From the IMG/VR virus record IMGVR_UViG_3300050821_002746, positions 1 to 40,086 of that record: a DNA stretch of 40,086 nt. One strand, 5' to 3'. This stretch comes from a virus. The notes below the pieces were generated by a model. It ran no database searches. It saw only the letters and a list, made by a program, of their open reading frames with translations, and was not told the DNA's origin. Positions 1 to 9,022 of this stretch are shown here, in pieces (positions within the stretch are counted from its first letter, which is position 1; each line of letters opens with the position of its first letter). The position numbers and the translations under genes are program-made.

Positions 1-97
1 TATCCAATTTTGTAACCGTGCTCCGGTGCTTCGAGCATAGTTATCAATATCGTCAATGCCTTCTACTTTAGAACGCTTGATTTTCTCAGGAGTACGA
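1..97. repeat. terminal direct repeat, left copy (circular closure)
   Basis: The first 97 bases are identical to 39990-40086. The fibre gene on the minus strand leaves the window at base 1 with a complete codon and continues in the same frame at 39989, so the overlap marks a circular molecule of 39,989 bp. The exact length with no decay fits an assembly overlap better than a biological terminal repeat, which is an inference. Confidence 0.93.
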
Positions 98-465
98 GCT
101 TTGTTAATCTTCTCAATAACTTCCTTGCCAGAAATTTCTTCAGGTTCAGGGATAGGGGCAGGCTCGCCATCTTTTCCGGGAATTCCGGGATCGCCTTTTT
201 CTCCGACGAAGCCGCGTTCACCTTGGTCGCCCTTATCACCTTTTGGGCCTTGTGGCCCAGCTTCTCCTGTAAATCCCGATAGACCTGCGTCTCCTTTGTC
301 TCCCTTTTCGCCCTTATCCCCTTTATCTCCCTTCGCTCCTTTTTTACCTCGCAAAGCACCAACAAAGGCATTTAATGCCTCAGAATTACCTTCTTCTAAA
401 TCATCCGGTTGAATAGGACTTTTATTGTCTTTGAAAAAGCTTTCGATAGGAGGCTTTTCATCCAT
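1..465 (-). CDS. collagen-like fibre protein, N-terminal 155 of 270 residues (continues at 39989)
   Basis: The protein starts at ATG 465. Residues ~38-100 are a Gly-X-Y collagen-like run rich in [14 protein letters not shown] and [10 protein letters not shown] triplets. A charged segment follows ([20 protein letters not shown]), and then ARLQNWI, where the window ends. Translation resumes in frame at 39989. The whole protein is 270 aa. Gly-X-Y segments in phage structural proteins form trimeric stalks, so this is probably a tail or head fibre shaft. One copy of the conserved late motif (488-501) lies just upstream, and the ATG has no Shine-Dalgarno sequence. The preceding gene is the 889-aa internal virion protein. 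The receptor is unknown. Confidence 0.85.
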   Translation of the reverse strand, partial: MDEKPPIESFFKDNKSPIQPDDLEEGNSEALNAFVGALRGKKGAKGDKGDKGEKGDKGDAGLSGFTGEAGPQGPKGDKGDQGERGFVGEKGDPGIPGKDGEPAPIPEPEEISGKEVIEKINKARTPEKIKRSKVEGIDDIDNYARSTGARLQNWI

Positions 466-487
466 ATTGAAAGTCTAGATTATTAGC

Positions 488-501
488 CTATTTCAGTGCA
501 A
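488..501 (-). promoter_or_regulatory. late motif copy 1 (upstream of fibre gene)
   Basis: The minus-strand 14-mer TTGCACTGAAATAG sits directly after the stop of the 889-aa gene. Its first base is 36 nt from the A of the next ATG, the place a -35 element would have for a leaderless mRNA. Identical copies occur at 5005, 9816 and 20198. Confidence 0.6.
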
Positions 502-3171
502 TTACTGATTCTTTAGAAGATTTTGTATCGTAGCATCGTCATACCCAGAGTTTCTCGCGCCTTGCAAGTCAAAATTCTTCTGTTTTGCTAACTCTTCAAG
601 AGGAATCGCGGCAGGAGCGGCTATTTTTGCTCCTTTTTTTGCAAGCGTTCCAAGCGTTTTTGTTCCCCCCTGAATCCCATTATTAACATCGCTGGGACTA
701 CCACTAAGAGTGCTATTACCACTATCATTAGCATTAATAGTATCATTAACGGGCGGTGGTGTCAATCCCTCCGCTTTAGCGACCGTGGAAAACTCAGTAC
801 CATGTAATGCTCCCCACTTTAGAAGAGAATTACCCACATCTGAAGCTAAAAATCTACTCGCTCCTTCAGCTCCGACAACTCCTGCAAGTTTAGTCAGTGC
901 TCCGACCACATCTCCAGTCAGTAAATTATAACCAGCCCACGCTAAAGCTGCTGGTTCTCCTAACGCTTTGAATTGTAGAGCCATACGAACCATATAACTT
1001 GGCGAAGCACCCTTTTGAAGAGCCGTTATTTTCTTCATGGCATCCGTCAATGTTCCTAAGTCTTTCACTTGCTGAACTTGCTGTGGAGAAAGAATTGCAG
1101 AGACTTTATCCCTATCAGGAGTTCCTTCACCATATTTCTTGAGCATTTTATTTATTCCTGTAGAAGTGAAATCGCCATTTACGTCTTTTGCTCCATCAAA
1201 TATATTCTGAAGGAAGGTAGATTGAATCTCTTTTGCTCCTTGAGGGCCAGCAACTTTAAGGATTCTAGGAATATCCTCAATCGCTGTCGAGGGTTTTATA
1301 AGAGCATCAACAATTTTGCTGTGCTGTCCTTCTTCTGCAAGTCTTCGTATTTTACCGGCATATTGGCTTGAAATAACTTCATAACCCGCCTTATATGCTT
1401 CATTTGCCTTATCGTACATTCGTAATATTGCGGGTTTCCTTTGATATAGAATTGTATTACGAATATCTTGTGTCAAAGTTCCATAGAGTTGTTTTAATTG
1501 TCCTACATCTGCCGTCGGGTCTTTGAAAGCATCCCCTATCTTCTTTCCCACACTCGTCCGTATTTGTTTTAAGGTATCTAACGTAGGTGGTTTATAGCCT
1601 TCAGTTCCATTAATTACATCAAGCTTATCCTTAAAGTATTTAATTCCTGTAGTATCGGCTATTGCTTCCCTATTAGAAATAATGCTATCTAGCGCCGCTG
1701 AACTTGCATCTGTCTTTGCGGCAACATCCCCAACACTAGACTTAATCTTAGAAAATACCGCATCGTTTGCGGCATTAAATGCTGTCTCATAGTCCTTAAG
1801 TCCTTGCGCTATTTTCTCCCCTGCGGTTGTTAAATCGCCAGTTCCTCCCGCAGATTCAACTACTTTCTGAGAAACATCCTGCATCTTTGAAAGAGCATTC
1901 TCTACTCGTGCGGAGTATGCGGCTTCTCCTCCCCCAGTTGCAGCAAGAGCTTCCCCTGCATTCACAATAGGATTGTTCGTATATGCAGCAGCAGGTAATT
2001 CTATCCCTGTTCGAGCACTGGCAGCAGCAACATCTGGTATTGCTCCACCACCTACTGTTAAATCAGCTAGTTTACTTCCTGTTTTCGTAATAGGACTAAG
2101 TGCGGTTTGTGCAACACGACTACCTAATTCACCTAAATCCGCACCCTTTCCTATAAGTCCAGCTCCTCCAGCGAGTATTGATACAACATCGGTTCCAAAT
2201 CCAAATGGGTCGTTTGTCGCGGTATTTCTTAAAGCATCAAGAGAACCGTATCTCTGCATCAACGAATGTCCTAGAGCGTTAGCCGTTTGCTGGTATTGGT
2301 CAGGATTGCCCTGATTCTGACCTTGTAGATTCTCAACTCCTCCAATTGCTGAACCGGCTAGATTCTGTGCTGTCTGGGGTAGATGTGTAGCCGTATTAAC
2401 AAGTCCCGCTCCAAAACCATAGATTGAAGACGGCAAGTTTCCAAGAGCCTTAAATCCCGCAACTAGTCCCGTATCTTGAGGACTAGCAGGAAATGTAGCT
2501 CCATAGGTAGGAAGTGCGTTAGGGTCTTGTTGAGGTGGTGGAGGTTGTTGAGTTTGTTGCTGTTGATTCCCCGCTAATTGTTGATAGTAACTTTGTACAT
2601 TTCTGACATAACTCGGCGTATCGTAATGGACTGCTTGGCCATTTATCATTGTAGTTCCCACATGAGTTTGCCAATCATTTATATGTCCCATTCCTGCATT
2701 CCAAGCAGCAGCAATCTGCTCGGGTTGAAGACCTTGTTTTTTCATCTGCATCACTTGGGCGTATGCGACTTTATCCTGATTCTGAGGTGAGAAGTCTGTC
2801 GGGTCGAGGCCAGCATCCTTTGCTCCGTTAACAAAATTAACAGGTAACTCACCTGGATTTAGGGCTTGTTTTCCATTATTCCATTGATAAGCGCCGTATG
2901 ATGTTCCAGCATCTCCAGTCGCCGTATAATTCGGAGTGCGGCCATCCTTACTGCTTTCTTGTAAAGCTATTGCGCGGGATAGAGTTAAAGCGCCTTGGTC
3001 AATGGGCTGGGAGAATACATTATTCTGTGATGCGCCCGATGCACTTTGTGTAGGTGCTTGGGGTTGTGGCGTCTGTGGGGGTTGCGAATTAGGTTGCCCA
3101 CTCGCCTTGTTAGCTAAAAAGGATTCCGCAGGGGAAAGACCTGGTGCAGTTGAGAGTGATGGAGAAGGCAT
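502..3171 (-). CDS. large internal virion protein with lytic transglycosylase domain
   Basis: This 889-aa protein has a Pro/Gln-rich N-terminus (1-60) and then a lysozyme-fold segment. The putative catalytic Glu is E72 (AIALQES), followed by SYGAYQWN at 91-98 and AAAWNAG at 154-160, the pattern of SLT-type transglycosylases. A Gln/Pro linker (~195-215) comes next. The remainder is long, partly helical and weakly hydrophobic (GFGTDVVSILAGGAGLIG; WAGYNLLTGDVVGALTK). Size and domain order resemble ejection proteins of podoviruses (T7 gp16 type) that open the peptidoglycan locally during DNA entry. The start follows the upstream stop as TGA-T-ATG. The membrane-active role of the C-terminal part is inferred. 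Confidence 0.8.
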   Translation of the reverse strand: MPSPSLSTAPGLSPAESFLANKASGQPNSQPPQTPQPQAPTQSASGASQNNVFSQPIDQGALTLSRAIALQESSKDGRTPNYTATGDAGTSYGAYQWNNGKQALNPGELPVNFVNGAKDAGLDPTDFSPQNQDKVAYAQVMQMKKQGLQPEQIAAAWNAGMGHINDWQTHVGTTMINGQAVHYDTPSYVRNVQSYYQQLAGNQQQQTQQPPPPQQDPNALPTYGATFPASPQDTGLVAGFKALGNLPSSIYGFGAGLVNTATHLPQTAQNLAGSAIGGVENLQGQNQGNPDQYQQTANALGHSLMQRYGSLDALRNTATNDPFGFGTDVVSILAGGAGLIGKGADLGELGSRVAQTALSPITKTGSKLADLTVGGGAIPDVAAASARTGIELPAAAYTNNPIVNAGEALAATGGGEAAYSARVENALSKMQDVSQKVVESAGGTGDLTTAGEKIAQGLKDYETAFNAANDAVFSKIKSSVGDVAAKTDASSAALDSIISNREAIADTTGIKYFKDKLDVINGTEGYKPPTLDTLKQIRTSVGKKIGDAFKDPTADVGQLKQLYGTLTQDIRNTILYQRKPAILRMYDKANEAYKAGYEVISSQYAGKIRRLAEEGQHSKIVDALIKPSTAIEDIPRILKVAGPQGAKEIQSTFLQNIFDGAKDVNGDFTSTGINKMLKKYGEGTPDRDKVSAILSPQQVQQVKDLGTLTDAMKKITALQKGASPSYMVRMALQFKALGEPAALAWAGYNLLTGDVVGALTKLAGVVGAEGASRFLASDVGNSLLKWGALHGTEFSTVAKAEGLTPPPVNDTINANDSGNSTLSGSPSDVNNGIQGGTKTLGTLAKKGAKIAAPAAIPLEELAKQKNFDLQGARNSGYDDATIQNLLKNQ

Positions 3172-3172
3172 A

Positions 3173-4978
3173 TCATTGTGAAGGATTCCAGCCAGGCCAT
3201 CCAGAATTTGAGGTTGGACTTCCCGGATTAGTATTCGCAGGGGTTCCCGTCTGAAGTCCTTGTGTTGCTTTATTCATCTGGTCAAGAGCACCAGCTTGAG
3301 TATTCTTTCCATCTGCGGCCATCTGGCCAGCAACAACTTGTAATTGGGCTGGACTTAAAGTGTCTATATTGATAGTTTGAGCTGCTTTTTCATTTGTACC
3401 AGCAACTGAACCATCTCTCGCAGTAAGAAATGTTGCGTAGTCGTTTTGGAGATTTGATACATCTTGTTTGAATGCCGCAATGGCTGCAACTTTATTAGGC
3501 AACTGCGACTCTGCTGCATTCTGTAGTTGGGAAATTATAGGGACTCCGCTTTGGTTTAAACCGTATCGATTCATAAACTGCGTAGTTGAATCAACGGTCT
3601 TTTGGAATGATGTCAAAGCACTTCCTATATTGCTATAGATGTCACTTTGTTTTGCGAATTGTGCAGCATTTGCGCTTCCAATTGTAGCCGCCGCGCCAGA
3701 AACTAAATTAAACGTACCATCGCTATTCTGTTGTAGTGCTCCAAGACCGTTTAATTTATCCAATATGCCTGTCCCTCCTCCTGGAGTTGAATAGGTAGAC
3801 TGGAATCCAGCTTGATATGCAGGTGAAGCGGCGGCTTTCTGGCGTGCCTGTTCAATCGAATCAGTAGGTAGTATTCCCGCTCCTGGATATTGGTCACCAA
3901 GCTTATTTACTGAGTCTATCGAATTAATCGCTGCAAGAGCTGCTGGAGATTGTAATTGAGTCTGTGCAGCTGATACCCCTGATTGTGCGGCGGCTATATT
4001 ACCTGTTCGAGCGAGTTGCTGAGTATTCAAATTCTGATTAGCCGCCAATTGCTGAATAGAGTTTTGAGCTTGCTGAAGAGTGTTCCCTGCTTGTCCATAG
4101 GTATTAGTTGCTTGTTGAAGAGTATTCTGTGCTTGAGCTCTCGCAGTGGCACCTTGAGCATATGCCATCGTATCGCCTGGTAAGTTATTCCCCGTGTAGA
4201 GATTAGAGTTTATCTGTGCTGCTCCAACTCCCAATCCTGCCCCAGTGAAACCATATTGTGCTTGATTATATCCAAGTGCTGCACCTTGCCCCTGTGCCTG
4301 TTGTTGTTGTTGATACGCTTGAAGATATGCAGGTGAATACTGCGACGCTTGTCCGACCCCTAATTGAGCTTGAGAGACACCATTAAGTAAATCTTGGTAT
4401 TGTTGATAGGATTGGTTTAAAGAGCTTGCTGTATTATTTCCAGTGAGAGCATCTGAAGTGTGTGCGCCTGAGGTATCAATTGAGTAGCCTGGAGCTGAAG
4501 TACTTCCACTTACATTCCCACTCCCATCTAGCGTTACAGAACCTCCATTCTGAGTCGGATGATTGGTGGTTATTAGACTGCCTAAACCATTATTCTGATT
4601 TACTGGAGTCCCTTGAGCACCACCAACATTGTTTTGCCAGTTTACATTCTTATTTACTAATGAATTGTCGGGTTGTGAAGTGTTCTGATTTCTCAATCCA
4701 CTAGCTATAGATTTATCAAAAGTTTGACCCCCAGTAGGTGTAGGAGTTACTGGAGGTTTAGCACCGATACCCCCCGTAGGAAAGTTAATAGCTCCAAAGT
4801 TAATCCCTGATTGTGGAGTAACAGGAACTTGGGCCGTTTGATTAAGAGGGCGTGGAGTACCTATAGAACCGAGAATAGACGAACCTACCTGCCCTATTGA
4901 CGGGCCTGAGGTATTACCAAAACCAGGCGCACTGAAGCCTTGTTGTGGGGACTGTTGTTGGAGGAGATTAGGAGGCAT
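3173..4978 (-). CDS. Gln/Asn/Gly-rich virion protein (putative internal or tail protein)
   Basis: This 601-aa protein is low in charge and rich in Q, N, G, S and A, with helical repeats around residues 185-340 (AQAQNTLQQATNTYGQAGN, TLQQAQNSIQQLAANQN). It lies between a small tail protein and the transglycosylase, within the late tail block, so a structural or ejection role is likely. The N-terminus MPPN is shared with the preceding gene. The start is set by the late motif at 5005-5018 and a TATAAT hexamer that ends five bases before the ATG. I recognise no named family. Confidence 0.7.
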   Translation of the reverse strand: MPPNLLQQQSPQQGFSAPGFGNTSGPSIGQVGSSILGSIGTPRPLNQTAQVPVTPQSGINFGAINFPTGGIGAKPPVTPTPTGGQTFDKSIASGLRNQNTSQPDNSLVNKNVNWQNNVGGAQGTPVNQNNGLGSLITTNHPTQNGGSVTLDGSGNVSGSTSAPGYSIDTSGAHTSDALTGNNTASSLNQSYQQYQDLLNGVSQAQLGVGQASQYSPAYLQAYQQQQQAQGQGAALGYNQAQYGFTGAGLGVGAAQINSNLYTGNNLPGDTMAYAQGATARAQAQNTLQQATNTYGQAGNTLQQAQNSIQQLAANQNLNTQQLARTGNIAAAQSGVSAAQTQLQSPAALAAINSIDSVNKLGDQYPGAGILPTDSIEQARQKAAASPAYQAGFQSTYSTPGGGTGILDKLNGLGALQQNSDGTFNLVSGAAATIGSANAAQFAKQSDIYSNIGSALTSFQKTVDSTTQFMNRYGLNQSGVPIISQLQNAAESQLPNKVAAIAAFKQDVSNLQNDYATFLTARDGSVAGTNEKAAQTINIDTLSPAQLQVVAGQMAADGKNTQAGALDQMNKATQGLQTGTPANTNPGSPTSNSGWPGWNPSQ

Positions 4979-5004
4979 ATTTGATTATATGGTGCAATAA
5001 AGAG

Positions 5005-5018
5005 CTATTTCAGTGCAA
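5005..5018 (-). promoter_or_regulatory. late motif copy 2 (upstream of 601-aa gene)
   Basis: TTGCACTGAAATAG on the minus strand follows directly after TAA of the preceding gene, 40 nt from the next ATG. A TATAAT lies 23 nt downstream of TTGCAC and ends five bases before the ATG, so a transcript starting there would have almost no leader. Confidence 0.6.
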
Positions 5019-5537
5019 TTAGAGAGGCAGAACAGTTAGTATAAAATTAAAGGTGGAATCAATCGCGCTTCCAGCATTCCATGCTAGAACATTTACCGTA
5101 TTGGCGTTCATGGTGTTGACTTCCATCGTAGTGTGGTCGTTTTGGGAAGTCGCTACCATGGAGTAATTGGTGGTATTGAGATTGTGGGTAATCGTATAAT
5201 TTCCTAGACTATTTCTCACTGCTGACCATCCTAAAGGAAATGAACTTGTTAAACTACCTGTTGAAGCTACCGTACCACCATACGTTATCATTCCCCTCCA
5301 TCCTATAATGTCAGTATTAGCGTTTATACTTCTCGATTGATTGCCATTGTGTATATGAGTTGAAAAGAGCCGCAGCATTTCCTGTCGCAGATCCGCTAAT
5401 GCTTGAGGAGTTGCATTGGCATCAGGTGTATAGCTAAAGACTTGCCCTGCTGTGGGTTGATTTGATTGTGGCTGGGGATGGTCAAAGTTTGGCTTAGTTC
5501 CTTGATTTCCTTGAGGATTTGATTGATTTGGAGGCAT
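5019..5537 (-). CDS. small tail/virion protein
   Basis: A 172-aa protein. The Asn/Gln/Pro-rich N-terminus (1-40) is followed by a helical stretch LADLRQEMLRLFSTHIHNG and a beta-rich C-terminal half (ITHNLNTTNYSMVATSQND, FNFILTVLPL). The HIHNG motif is common in phage fibre and baseplate proteins. MPPN at 5537 was chosen over GTG 5558 because the next gene has the same N-terminus. It is part of the late tail block. No specific family is recognised. Confidence 0.65.
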   Translation of the reverse strand: MPPNQSNPQGNQGTKPNFDHPQPQSNQPTAGQVFSYTPDANATPQALADLRQEMLRLFSTHIHNGNQSRSINANTDIIGWRGMITYGGTVASTGSLTSSFPLGWSAVRNSLGNYTITHNLNTTNYSMVATSQNDHTTMEVNTMNANTVNVLAWNAGSAIDSTFNFILTVLPL

Positions 5538-5554
5538 ATAGGATAGATTGACAA

Positions 5555-6949
5555 TCACTCAGAAATATCGTAGTATATATACACCCTCACAAGACCGAAT
5601 CCTTGCGTATCAAAAGTAATTTTAGGTTGTATTGCTTGTAACTTAAGACTTGAAAAGTCAAAATCAAACACCATTTCAGGAGTATCAGCGGCAAGAACCA
5701 CAAAAGTACTGACTGCCGATTGATTTACAGTGCCAAATTCATCAATGATTGCCGTACCTCCAATCCCTGCCGTTGTAGTGATTCCGGTAGTTATAAGTCG
5801 CATTCTGCGGACATAAATAGGACGTGGAAAATAGATATTGTTAAAGTAAAGTGTCGCCGTTCCTGCCGCTGTGGATGAGAAATCAAATGAACTTATCTTA
5901 TTCGTCGCATACGCGATACCTAATTTATTACTTCCTAAAGAAACAAGTGCCGAAAGATGTCCTCCTCCGCTTGGATTCGTCGCGGTGTAGAAAAATCCCT
6001 TTTTTCCCGAGATTGCTGCGCCATAGGAGAGAACTGTAGCTCCATCAACAACATGTAAGATACTTCTCGTACTCGCAAAGTGCTGTTTATACGGTAAATC
6101 TGTGTTAATGAGAGACACATTTTGTAACTTTCTTAGAAATGTCACTCCATTGCCGTTCCAAAGACCTAAAGTTTGTCCTGCTCCGATGTAAACCTGTCCT
6201 TCGAGGTGATAAAAAGCCGTTACGAGGTCGTCTACTTCTATTTTTCTTGTAGGTTTTGAGGATATTCCATCGTAGAGGTAGACATAAAACCTTGAAGAAA
6301 GCGTATCTGATATGTTTATCGTCGTCTGTACCGAGATCATCATTAATCCTGTCCCTGGATCTATCGCAAGAGCGTAGATATTCTCATTTCCGTCTGCACT
6401 TCCTGTGACACCAAGAGAGAGGACATTGAGTGCAATATTCGCACTCTGGTCAATCGTATGTAAATGGTTCCTGTCAGCCACGTACAAATTACCTTGATAC
6501 ACAATCATCGGATGGGGAACATATGAACTCATTGAAGTTTTAGACTGCGGGGCGCTTGTCCACCACGCATTTGCAAGACTCAAAGAAGCCGTAGTGAAGA
6601 CGTCAATGTCACCATTCGCAGTAGAAACATAAATCTTACCCACATAGGAGACTGCATCGACTTTCGTAGATGTATAAAAAGCAGCATTAGTCGTTGCGGT
6701 AGCTTGAAGTGTTAATCCTGCCCCGTTATAGGTATAATAATTCCCCGCATCATCTACCAAGATTTTGTTGTAACTAGATACGGTATTCGGTTGAGAGTCT
6801 TCAGCACTTGCGATGATGTTCCCAACTACATTAGCAGAGATATCCGTCCCTGTGGCTATTGCTCTGATTAATCCAGGTGTAGTAAAGGGATTAAGTCCCA
6901 TTGAACTTGTACCTAGAGCGCCATCGGTAGCATAGTCAGAGGATGACAT
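5555..6949 (-). CDS. beta-rich tail protein, propeller-like (true N-terminus may lie upstream)
   Basis: A 464-aa protein from the first ATG. It consists of repeated beta units with aromatic, Gly and Asp turns (NYYTYNGAG, KIYVSTANGDIDV, NLYVADRNHLHTI, KLGIAYATNK), which suggests a beta-propeller followed by a jelly-roll-like C-terminal domain (~375-464). It lies in the tail block, so it is probably a tail-tube or nozzle component. The frame stays open and protein-like upstream of the ATG (RINGKFQIQLGADQFVSG) with no ATG, GTG or TTG, ending at a TGA near 7025. The start was probably changed when the HNH gene at 6997-7539 arrived. Confidence 0.7.
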   Translation of the reverse strand: MSSSDYATDGALGTSSMGLNPFTTPGLIRAIATGTDISANVVGNIIASAEDSQPNTVSSYNKILVDDAGNYYTYNGAGLTLQATATTNAAFYTSTKVDAVSYVGKIYVSTANGDIDVFTTASLSLANAWWTSAPQSKTSMSSYVPHPMIVYQGNLYVADRNHLHTIDQSANIALNVLSLGVTGSADGNENIYALAIDPGTGLMMISVQTTINISDTLSSRFYVYLYDGISSKPTRKIEVDDLVTAFYHLEGQVYIGAGQTLGLWNGNGVTFLRKLQNVSLINTDLPYKQHFASTRSILHVVDGATVLSYGAAISGKKGFFYTATNPSGGGHLSALVSLGSNKLGIAYATNKISSFDFSSTAAGTATLYFNNIYFPRPIYVRRMRLITTGITTTAGIGGTAIIDEFGTVNQSAVSTFVVLAADTPEMVFDFDFSSLKLQAIQPKITFDTQGFGLVRVYIYYDISE

Positions 6950-6996
6950 GCCTGAAACGAATTGATCCGCCCCGAGTTGTATCTGAAATTTTCCGT

Positions 6997-7539
6997 TTAT
7001 GCGCTCCTTGCGATTGGAATATGGTCATATGCCTTATGGCATTTTGGACATAACCTTATCCAATCGGATTTAATTCGTTGATAATTTCGACTTTTATTGG
7101 CCCAGTGCATTCGTCTTCCATATCCTATAATACCGCACCTAGAACAATTAGCAGGTTTACCTAAATGTCTTACAACCCAGTAATGTAAACCCCTATAGCT
7201 AACATCATCGCCTTTGAAATTTGCTGGCCTTCTTCCAATATGCACAACCTTGGCGCAATTATGTGAACAATATTTCCTATATGAATGCGCTTTCGGGACA
7301 TAGAAAGTTTTAAAACAGGTCTCACAAACTTTTATTATTCCCTTCTTCTTTCGTGCTGCACCCTTTCGTGCACAAGCAATCGAACAAAACTTCGCATCCT
7401 TTCTATATGGTTGCACCTCAAACTTATTTAAACATCTTAAACATTCCTTTTTCAGCAAGACGCCTTTGTTCCATGGAATAAATCCTTTCTTAAAATGTGT
7501 TCTTCCAGTATTTCTTTGCTCTCCTTTTTGGCATTTCAT
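6997..7539 (-). CDS. HNH-like zinc-finger homing endonuclease, between tail genes
   Basis: A 180-aa protein. The basic N-terminus (KCQKGEQRNTGRTHFKKG) is followed by zinc motifs CLRC...FCSIAC and CETC...YCSHNC. A C-terminal nuclease-like core follows: CSRCG, RMHWANKSRNY, LCPKCHKAYD. The core matches four other genes here (28048, 29264, 29629, 31258). It starts at TGA-T-ATG after the Gly-rich gene, and its TAA overlaps an ATA codon at the head of the next reading frame. This is a free-standing mobile gene set into the tail operon. The family assignment comes from the Cys/His pattern. Confidence 0.75.
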   Translation of the reverse strand: MKCQKGEQRNTGRTHFKKGFIPWNKGVLLKKECLRCLNKFEVQPYRKDAKFCSIACARKGAARKKKGIIKVCETCFKTFYVPKAHSYRKYCSHNCAKVVHIGRRPANFKGDDVSYRGLHYWVVRHLGKPANCSRCGIIGYGRRMHWANKSRNYQRIKSDWIRLCPKCHKAYDHIPIARSA

Positions 7540-7540
7540 A

Positions 7541-8593
7541 TCATGATTTATTCTGTGGAGTCCATATTGAGGTGTCTTGATTTGTGGTGGTAAAGACAGC
7601 AGCATCAATGGTAGTTCCTGTGAAAGTTGCTGGATTAGAAGGTGTTGTTGTCCATATTCCGTTTTGGATTGAGAAAGCAAAACCAGTAATTGAATACACA
7701 CCTGCGGTTATCAGTTGACTTACATAGTTATGTCCAAAGACGTAGTTATTGCTCGTCCCAAATGTCATTGAATATAAGCCCGCTGTTATTGCAGCAGTAA
7801 GGACAGCAGTAAATGTGCCATTTGAGGTAAAAGTATGTATTCGATTACCGCCTGAAGTCGTTATCGTCCCTCCTGTACAAAATACCGAAACTCCAGTACT
7901 TCCATCAGTAGGATAGGAAATGATTACAATTCCTCCGCTACCCGCTCCTCCGATATGCGCGTCAGTTGAAGCACCACCACCTCCTCCTGCTCCATTACCT
8001 GTCGCACTAGCTCCTGATGCATTAGAACCACCATTGCCTCCGATACTACTGCCTCCTGTTCCTCCTGAGTTTCCACCACCACCACCGCCGGCAGCATAGG
8101 TAACCGATGCACCAGAGATAGTACTTGCTGTCCCTGTACCACCGTTACCACCATTGCCAGCTCCTCCTCCTGTCGGTGCGTCAGCCCCTACGCTTCCATT
8201 ACCTCCGCCTCCCGCTGCACCATTTGAATTTGTTCCTGCTCCTCCATTACTTCCTTGCCCTCCTGTTCCTGTACCTCCTGAAGTTACTCCTCCTGAACCA
8301 CCACCACCTGAACCGCCTGCTTGCCCATTAGTAGTTCCCTGTCCACCACCTCCTCCACCAGTGGCGGTTAACGTATCAAAGACTGAATTATTGCCAGAAT
8401 TTCCCTGTCCTCCTGAGGCACTTACACCACCTCCTGTACCGACCGTAATACTATATGCTTGAGCAGTTACCGTATGAGTAGTATCACTTAAGTAACCGCC
8501 GGCGCCGCCGCCGCCTCCTGCATGACCTGTTGAAGTTGAACCGGCGGCGCCGCCGCCGCCTCCTGCCACTACAAGTACGTTGACGCTTGCCAT
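7541..8593 (-). CDS. glycine-rich tail-tip / adhesin-like protein
   Basis: A 350-aa protein. Residues ~8-225 are glycine-rich (GGGGGAAG, GGGGGGQG, GGAGTNSNG, with Gly/Ser/Thr/Asn). It begins VNVLVVAGGGGG, typical of glycine-rich domains in phage receptor-binding tips. The C-terminal 120 residues are beta-rich and end in SIWTPQNKS. By analogy with Gly-rich adhesins such as gp38 of T-even phages this may contact the host surface. The 5' end carries a GC-rich 45-bp tandem duplication. The next gene is the inserted HNH nuclease. A second Gly-rich protein (35684-36676) differs in having a signal peptide. Confidence 0.7.
   Translation of the reverse strand: MASVNVLVVAGGGGGAAGSTSTGHAGGGGGAGGYLSDTTHTVTAQAYSITVGTGGGVSASGGQGNSGNNSVFDTLTATGGGGGGQGTTNGQAGGSGGGGSGGVTSGGTGTGGQGSNGGAGTNSNGAAGGGGNGSVGADAPTGGGAGNGGNGGTGTASTISGASVTYAAGGGGGGNSGGTGGSSIGGNGGSNASGASATGNGAGGGGGASTDAHIGGAGSGGIVIISYPTDGSTGVSVFCTGGTITTSGGNRIHTFTSNGTFTAVLTAAITAGLYSMTFGTSNNYVFGHNYVSQLITAGVYSITGFAFSIQNGIWTTTPSNPATFTGTTIDAAVFTTTNQDTSIWTPQNKS
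8501..8566. repeat. GC-rich imperfect tandem repeat in Gly-rich gene
   Basis: A 21-bp block at 8501-8521 recurs exactly at 8546-8566, a 45-bp or 15-codon period. It encodes AGGGGGA-type segments. GC content is far above the surrounding sequence, so the repeat may expand or contract by slippage. Confidence 0.8.
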
Positions 8594-8594
8594 A

Positions 8595-9020
8595 TCATGT
8601 TAGATTAAAAAATCCATTGGTCTGGTCGAATTGGATGGTGAGCGTATCTCCATTCTGCATAGTGTTTGAAGCTGGACCCCATGAAGCTCCGAGGTCAACC
8701 CATGCTATCAATGGGCCGCCGGCAGCAGTGCTGTTATATACGACTACGTATCGAAATGGACCTACTGCGCCGGAAGCGGTTAACGTAAGATTAACCAGAA
8801 TTAGCTTATACGTTCCACTCGATTGCGTAGATGAAGTAGTCGTTATGTTTCTACTGGAAATATTCGCATAGGAAATCTCAGTAATGTTCGCCAAGACTGT
8901 ATTCGTAGCGACTGGTGCTGAATTACTAAGCGCAACTTTTAATTGGTCTGATGAAAGATTATGAACTTTGTTGTCAATATCGGCAACGAACGTATTGAAT
9001 TTATTATAGGCTAGGCTCAT
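8595..9020 (-). CDS. virion structural protein (tail or neck)
   Basis: A 141-aa protein. MSLAYNKFNTFVADIDNKVH followed by LSSDQLKVALSNSAPVATNT is a pattern I recognise from conserved phage structural proteins without a defined role. The remainder is beta-rich (YKLILVNLTLTASG, FRYVVVYNST, TLTIQFDQTNG). It lies between the connector and the Gly-rich tip protein. Its stop joins the next gene as TGA-T-ATG. The family is recognised but its function is not known to me. Confidence 0.7.
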   Translation of the reverse strand: MSLAYNKFNTFVADIDNKVHNLSSDQLKVALSNSAPVATNTVLANITEISYANISSRNITTTSSTQSSGTYKLILVNLTLTASGAVGPFRYVVVYNSTAAGGPLIAWVDLGASWGPASNTMQNGDTLTIQFDQTNGFFNLT

Positions 9021-9022
9021 AG

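Noticed and set aside
56-412. Pro/Ser-rich open frame on the plus strand
   Set aside because: It is the antisense shadow of the collagen-like Gly-X-Y repeat; the same applies to Pro-rich frames at 8154-8462 and 35934-36296 opposite Gly-rich genes.
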